A DNA stretch of 64,000 nucleotides. Origin: Streptomyces sp. QL37. Its GTDB lineage: Bacteria > Actinomycetota > Actinomycetes > Streptomycetales > Streptomycetaceae. A model generated the notes under the pieces. That model made no database searches. It worked only from the letters and a program-made list of their open reading frames with translations, and was not told where the DNA came from. Shown here in pieces: positions 57,856-64,000 of this stretch (positions are counted from its first letter, which is position 1; the number at the start of each line of letters is the position of its first letter). The translations under genes and the position numbers were made by a program. Location of the stretch: NCBI RefSeq assembly GCF_002941025.1, contig NZ_PTJS01000001.1:6894604-6958603 (forward strand), read 5' to 3'.

Positions 57856-59253
57856 TCACACCACGGCCACGGCCGGCTTGACGTTGTGGTTCAGGTGGAA
57901 CACGTTGTCCGGGTCGTAGCGCGCCTTGACCCGGGACAGCCGCTCGTAGGCGTGCTCCCCGAAGCCTGCGACGACCCGCTCCTGGCCCTCCCGCCCGATG
58001 AAGTTGAGATAGACCGCGCCGCTCGCCCACGGCATGACCGCCCCGCGCACCCGGCGCACCCACTCCCTGCCCTGCTCGTCGTCCGCCCGGCTCTCCCAGA
58101 CGCCGAACGGATGCACCGCCCACGGGGAGGTGCGCCACGGCAGGGGATGGTCGGCGGGCCCACGCGCCACCGCGCCGCCCATCGGGAACAGCACATGCTG
58201 CGAACCGGAGGGGACGGGCATCGTGGCGGCACCGGCGCAGAAGGCGGCCGCGGCCTCGTCGGGAAAGCCGTCCAGATACTCCGCCGACCAGTAGTTCCGC
58301 ATGCCGGGCGGGTCGTCGAGCATGCACTGCAGGTCCGCGTAGTCGACCGCGCCGATCACCTCCGCCTCGCGTTCCAGCGCCAGCAGGGGCGCCGCCACCT
58401 CGCGCAGCTCCGCCTCCGCACCCGCGTAGGTCACCAGGACCGCGCACACGAGGTGGCCCACCATGCCCTCCGGCACCCACTCCTCGGGCGGCCCGGTGAT
58501 GTAGATGAAGGCACCGCCCGCCGCGTCCGGGGCGGACTCCATCACGTCCCGGTACGTACGGACCGCTTCCGGACCGTTCTCGGGACGGAGGAGGAGCAGG
58601 GCCATACTCATCTCCGGCAGGTCGTGGAGCCGCAGCGTCAGGGAGGTGACCACACCGAAATTGCCACCGCCGCCGTGCAGGGCCCAGAAGAGCTCCGGGT
58701 TCTCCTGCGCGCTCGTGTGCACGGAGCCGCCGTCGGCCGTGACCACCTCGGCGGCCAGCAGATTGTCACAGGCCAGCCCGAAGGCGCGCTCCAGCCACCC
58801 GGAACCGCCGCCCAGCGTGAAGCCGCCGACGCCGGTGGTGGAGACCCGCCCGCCCGTGGTCGCCAGGGCGTACGGCTGGGTGGCCCGGTCCAGGTCGCTC
58901 ATGACGGCTCCGCCGCCGACGCGGGCCGACCGGGCGCCCCGGTCGACCTCCACCTCGCGCATCCGGCGCAGGTCGATCACCAGACCACCCTCGCTCAGCG
59001 CCATGCCCGCCACGCTGTGACCGCCCCCGCGCACAGCGACCTCCAGACCCTCCTCGCGTGCGAAGCGGAGGGCCCGCGCGACATCCGCCTCGGAGGCGCA
59101 CTCGGCCACCACCGCGGGTCTGCGGTCGATCATGCTGTTGAAGACGGTCCGGGCCTCGTCGTAGCCCGGGTCGCCGGGGACATGGATCCCGCCGGCGAAT
59201 CCGGAGCGGAGGCCGGCCGGAGCGGAGTCCGTCGCAGGGGTGCGGGGCGTCAT
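57856..59253 (-). CDS. FAD-linked oxidoreductase (BBE/VAO type)
   Basis: The product is 465 residues. The FAD_binding_4 domain has RGGGHSVAG with H79 as the covalent flavin ligand, TTGVGGFTLGGGSGWLERAFGLACDN, and GGGGNFGVVTSLTLRLHD. The C-terminal BBE segment is YDPDNVFHLNHNVKP. The second cysteine attachment seen in bicovalent members is absent. It oxidises a sugar, alcohol or similar compound with oxygen; the substrate is unknown. ATG 59253 follows GAAGGGGG. Confidence 0.9.
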   Translation of the reverse strand: MTPRTPATDSAPAGLRSGFAGGIHVPGDPGYDEARTVFNSMIDRRPAVVAECASEADVARALRFAREEGLEVAVRGGGHSVAGMALSEGGLVIDLRRMREVEVDRGARSARVGGGAVMSDLDRATQPYALATTGGRVSTTGVGGFTLGGGSGWLERAFGLACDNLLAAEVVTADGGSVHTSAQENPELFWALHGGGGNFGVVTSLTLRLHDLPEMSMALLLLRPENGPEAVRTYRDVMESAPDAAGGAFIYITGPPEEWVPEGMVGHLVCAVLVTYAGAEAELREVAAPLLALEREAEVIGAVDYADLQCMLDDPPGMRNYWSAEYLDGFPDEAAAAFCAGAATMPVPSGSQHVLFPMGGAVARGPADHPLPWRTSPWAVHPFGVWESRADDEQGREWVRRVRGAVMPWASGAVYLNFIGREGQERVVAGFGEHAYERLSRVKARYDPDNVFHLNHNVKPAVAVV

Positions 59254-59559
59254 GGTGTGCCCCCTTCGCAAGGCGTGACAGGGCTCTTCCATCGTAGGTC
59301 CGGCCGAGGAAGCCGGCCGTTCCACCGGACCCCGTCACACCCTCCGTACGCGGGTTCCGGTGAGCCGTGTCCTCGGGAGACCGCCCGGTGACGGCGGCTC
59401 CGTACGGCGGACTCCCGTACGGGAACCCGCAGAAGTCGCCCGCCGAGCAGCGCTGCGCAGGCCCCGCGGGTCAGCAGCCCGCCGACGCAGGTTCTCCGCT
59501 CCGTGGCACCGTCCATGGAGGTAGCTCACCGGGCCGCCCGGTCCCGCCCCGAACGGATG
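59254..59559. other. gene-free region upstream of the FAD oxidoreductase gene
   Basis: About 300 bp with no coding sequence I can support. It should contain the promoter of the leftward oxidoreductase-pucR unit. I cannot fix a clear -35/-10 pair. It begins right after the terminator of the GH15 gene. Confidence 0.35.
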
Positions 59560-59608
59560 CCGGGCATGCCCCGGTCGTCCACGACGTGGACGACCGGGCC
59601 ATGCCCGG
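59560..59608 (-). terminator. terminator after the GH15 gene
   Basis: CCGGGCATGCCCCGGTCGTC-CAC pairs with its near-perfect complement (23 bp, one mismatch) around the loop GAC, 12 nt after the stop at 59621. Confidence 0.8.
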
Positions 59609-59620
59609 GATCCCGCACGA

Positions 59621-61447
59621 TCAGCCGACGTACGCCCCGCTGGCCGTCAGCCGCAGCGCCGTGTCGATCAGCGGCACATGGCTGAACGCCTGCGGGAAGT
59701 TGCCCACCTGGCGCTGGAGCCCGGAGTCCCACTCCTCGGCCAGCAGACCCAGGTCGTTGCGGAGGGACAGCAGCTTCTCGAAGAGCCGGCGGGCCTCGTC
59801 GACCCGGCCGATCATCGCCAGGTCGTCCGCCAGCCAGAACGAGCAGGCCAGGAACGCGCCCTCGTCGCCCTCCAGCCCGTCGACGCCCGCGTCGTCCCCC
59901 TCCGTGGGGTAGCGCAGGACGAAACCGTCCTCCGTGGACAGCTCCCGCTGGATCGCCTCGATCGTGCCGATGACGCGCTTGTCGTCGGGAGGCAGGAAGC
60001 CCATCTGCGGAATCAGCAGCAGCGACGCGTCCAGCTCCTGCGAGCCGTACGACTGGGTGAAGGTGTTGCGCTCCTTGTCGTAGCCCCGCTCGCAGACGTC
60101 CCGGTGGATGTCGTCGCGCAGCTGGAGCCACCGCTCCAGCGGCCCCTCCGCGTCCCCGGACTCGATGAGCTTGATCGTGCGGTCGACGGCCACCCAGGCC
60201 ATCACCTTGGAGTGCACGAAGTGCCGGCGCGGCCCGCGCACCTCCCAGATGCCCTCGTCCGGCTCGTCCCAGTGCTTCTCCAGATAGCTGATCAGCTTCA
60301 GCTGGAGGCCCATGGCGTAGTCGTTGCGGGTCAGCCCCGTCATGTGCGCCAGGTGCAGCGCCTCGGTGACCTCGCCGTACACATCGAGCTGCAACTGGTT
60401 CGCCGCGCCGTTGCCGACCCGGACCGGGCCGGAGTTCTCGTACCCGGGCAGCCAGTCCAGCTCCGCCTCGCCGAGCTCACGCTCACCCGCGATGCCGTAC
60501 ATGATCTGCAGGTTCTCCGGGTCGCCCGCGACGGCCCGCAGCAGCCACTCGCGCCAGGCGCGGGCCTCCTCGCGGTACCCCGTGCGCAGCAGGGACGAGA
60601 GCGTGATCGCCGCGTCCCGCAGCCAGGTGTAGCGGTAGTCCCAGTTACGGGAGCCGCCGATGTCCTCCGGCAGGGAGGTGGTCGGCGCGGCCACGATGCC
60701 GCCGGTCGGGGCGTAGGTGAGCGCCTTCAGAGTGATCAGCGAGCGCACCACCGCCTCCCGGTAGGGGCCGTGGTACGTGCACTGCTCGACCCACTCGCGC
60801 CAGAAGTTCTCCGTCGCCTCCAGGGAGGCCTCCGGTTCCGGCACGCTCGGCGGCTCGTGGTGCGAGGGCTGCCAGCTGATGGTGAACGCGATCCGGTCGC
60901 CGGGGGCCACGGTGAAGTCGGAGTACGTCGTCAGGTTCTGGCCGTACGTCTCCGCCTCCGTGTCCAGCCACACCGAGTCCGGCCCGGCGACCGCGACCGT
61001 ACGGCTGTCGACCTTGTGCACCCAGGGGGTGACCCGCCCGTAGCTGAAACGCATCCGCAGCTCGGAGCGCATCGGCACCCGGCCGCTCACGCCCTCCACG
61101 ATGCGGATCAGCTGGGGGGCGCCGTCACGCGGCGGCATGAAATCGGTCACGCGGACCGTGCCGCGCGGGGTGTCCCACTCCGATTCCAGGACGAGTGAGT
61201 CGCCGCGGTAGCGGCGGCGGTCCGCCGCCGGCGGCTCCGCCCCCTCGGGGCGGGCGGGTCCCAGCCGCCAGAAGCCGTTCTCCTCGGTACCGAGAAGTCC
61301 GGCGAAAATCGCGTGTGAATCGAAGCGGGGCAGGCACAGCCAGTCCGCTGTGCCGTCCCGGCAGACCAGGGCTGCGGTCTGCATGTCTCCGATGAGTGCG
61401 TAATCCTCGATGCGCCCGGCCACGTGCGTCTCCAGTCGAACGGCCAT
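59621..61447 (-). CDS. GH15 family glycoside hydrolase (trehalase-type)
   Basis: This 608-residue cytoplasmic protein starts with a trehalase-type beta domain (RIEDYALIGDMQTAALVCRDGTADWLCLPRFDSHAIFAGLLG). An (alpha/alpha)6 barrel follows, with EDIGGSRNWDYRYTWLRDAA and the late acidic motif LLAEEWDSGLQRQVGNFPQAFSH. In actinobacteria this group includes trehalases; glucoamylase or glucodextranase activity is possible. There is no signal peptide. It stands alone, divergent from pyrG. The ATG start 61447 has no strong ribosome site. Confidence 0.9.
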   Translation of the reverse strand: MAVRLETHVAGRIEDYALIGDMQTAALVCRDGTADWLCLPRFDSHAIFAGLLGTEENGFWRLGPARPEGAEPPAADRRRYRGDSLVLESEWDTPRGTVRVTDFMPPRDGAPQLIRIVEGVSGRVPMRSELRMRFSYGRVTPWVHKVDSRTVAVAGPDSVWLDTEAETYGQNLTTYSDFTVAPGDRIAFTISWQPSHHEPPSVPEPEASLEATENFWREWVEQCTYHGPYREAVVRSLITLKALTYAPTGGIVAAPTTSLPEDIGGSRNWDYRYTWLRDAAITLSSLLRTGYREEARAWREWLLRAVAGDPENLQIMYGIAGERELGEAELDWLPGYENSGPVRVGNGAANQLQLDVYGEVTEALHLAHMTGLTRNDYAMGLQLKLISYLEKHWDEPDEGIWEVRGPRRHFVHSKVMAWVAVDRTIKLIESGDAEGPLERWLQLRDDIHRDVCERGYDKERNTFTQSYGSQELDASLLLIPQMGFLPPDDKRVIGTIEAIQRELSTEDGFVLRYPTEGDDAGVDGLEGDEGAFLACSFWLADDLAMIGRVDEARRLFEKLLSLRNDLGLLAEEWDSGLQRQVGNFPQAFSHVPLIDTALRLTASGAYVG

Positions 61448-61861
61448 GTCGCCCCGGAGGGCGCTTACTGCTGGTCAAGGGGTCGTTGTAATAGAACCGA
61501 CGAGCTCTTGCACGGGTGAGCGGGCTGGGGTGGAGCCGCTGGGCCGGCCAACTCGGCAGCGAGTGTCCGAGCAGGATACGACGCACCCGGGGGTTCCGCG
61601 CGACTGTCCAGCACTTGTCCGCCGCCTGTCACGGGCGAATGGGTGGGACCTGAAACGAACGTGGTGATCTTGTGCCCACCAGGGAGGGGGCATGGCCGGA
61701 AGCGGCCTCCCCGCGTCGCTGTTACCCTGGTAGCCCGTGGACCGGTGGTCGTCCCGACAGTGGACGAGGCCCCCGAACCGCAGCGACGGCGCCCGAAGAA
61801 AATCTTCGTCGGCATGCCGGTACGCACCTCACGATCGCGACCACGGGAGCCCCCTTTGGCT
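61448..61861. promoter_or_regulatory. divergent region between GH15 and pyrG genes
   Basis: About 410 bp. The pyrG frame is open back to 61643, but codon use and similarity begin at ATG 61862, so I treat the upstream part as leader. TACCCT at 61723 is a possible -10 box for pyrG. I could not see a pyrimidine attenuator of the C-tract type. Confidence 0.35.
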
Positions 61862-63455
<1,594 letters not shown>

Positions 63456-64000
63456 AGGCAGCTCGGTGACGTCGACGCGATCTGCATCCCCGGCGGTTTC
63501 GGCGAGCGCGGTGTGGTCGGCAAGGTCGGCGCCATCCAGTACGCCCGCGAGAACAAGGTGCCGCTGCTCGGCCTCTGCCTCGGCCTCCAGTGCATCGTGA
63601 TCGAGGCCGCACGGAACCTCGCGGGGATCACCGACGCCAACTCCACCGAGTTCGACGCGGCCACGGCCCACCCCGTCATCTCGACGATGGAGGAGCAGCT
63701 CGCGTACGTCGAGGGCGCGGGCGACCTGGGCGGCACCATGCGGCTCGGCATGTACCCGGCGAAGCTCGCCGAGGGCTCCCTGGTCCGCGAGGCCTACGCC
63801 GACGAGCCGTACGTCGAGGAGCGCCACCGCCACCGCTACGAGGTCAACAACGGCTACCGCGCGGAGCTGGAGAAGAAGGCCGGACTGGTCTTCTCCGGCA
63901 CCTCGCCGGACAACAAGCTCGTCGAGTACGTCGAGTACCCGCGTGAGACGCACCCCTACCTGGTCGCCACCCAGGCGCACCCGGAGCTGCGCTCCCGCCC

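Noticed and set aside
56127..61447. A biosynthetic cluster made of pucR, FAD oxidoreductase and GH15 genes
   Set aside because: No core synthase, peptide precursor or transporter is present, and the GH15 gene has its own terminator; an ordinary metabolic unit is simpler.

Overview
The window is a 64-kb piece of a Streptomyces chromosome. The evidence is very high GC with strong third-position bias, GGAGG-type ribosome sites matching the 16S 3' end (GGATCACCTCCTTTCT), frequent GTG and TTG starts, a tRNA-free 16S-23S spacer, and a gene set typical of the genus. The variable 16S segment near 36830-36890 resembles the S. griseus/anulatus group as I remember it; this is a weak species hint only.

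Layout. 1-2.7 kb is an untidy edge: the end of a VIT1/CCC1 transporter with an 83-bp segment repeated, a perfect 52-bp inverted repeat, a sterol desaturase-like gene, a lysoplasmalogenase and a stump of an alcohol dehydrogenase gene. 2.7-13.8 kb holds a secreted subtilisin, the DUF485-acetate permease pair, moaA, a 6C-like small RNA, tyrS and tldD/tldE. 14-24.5 kb holds fabG-fabI, a GntR/MFS pair, a histidine phosphatase, serB, an FHA-FHA-ABC fusion transporter and a secreted SLT-domain protein with a structured leader. 24.6-35.7 kb holds a QueA-like enzyme and an SDR, a two-component system, an ABC ATPase, an NfeD-SPFH pair, a TSUP permease, an HNH protein, a PEBP protein, Spo0M, and an alkyladenine glycosylase pseudogene overlapping a divergent paralogue. 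36.1-41.9 kb is a complete rrn operon with promoters and terminator. 42-55.9 kb carries a TPR protein, an SDR/TetR pair with two operators, DUF1015, a HAD phosphatase, an iron-box-controlled siderophore ABC importer, an SCP2-like protein, tlyA-nadK-recN and a glycosyltransferase. 56-64 kb holds a MITE-like element, a PucR regulator with an FAD oxidoreductase, a GH15 trehalase-type enzyme and pyrG, which is broken by a 556-bp inverted plus direct duplication and then cut by the window end.

The TPR-HAD-tlyA-nadK-recN-pyrG order matches the ancient actinobacterial block known from mycobacteria (Rv1691 to Rv1699). The usual steA and mctB-like genes are missing between recN and pyrG, and the break coincides with the MITE-like element. 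Most of the window is housekeeping DNA. I see no CRISPR array, prophage, tRNA or biosynthetic cluster. The least explained parts are the promoter module shared by the 6C-like RNA and its neighbour, the folded leader of the SLT gene, the MITE-like element, the glycosylase paralogue with a changed active-site tyrosine, and the rearranged pyrG. The last of these may be an assembly error.
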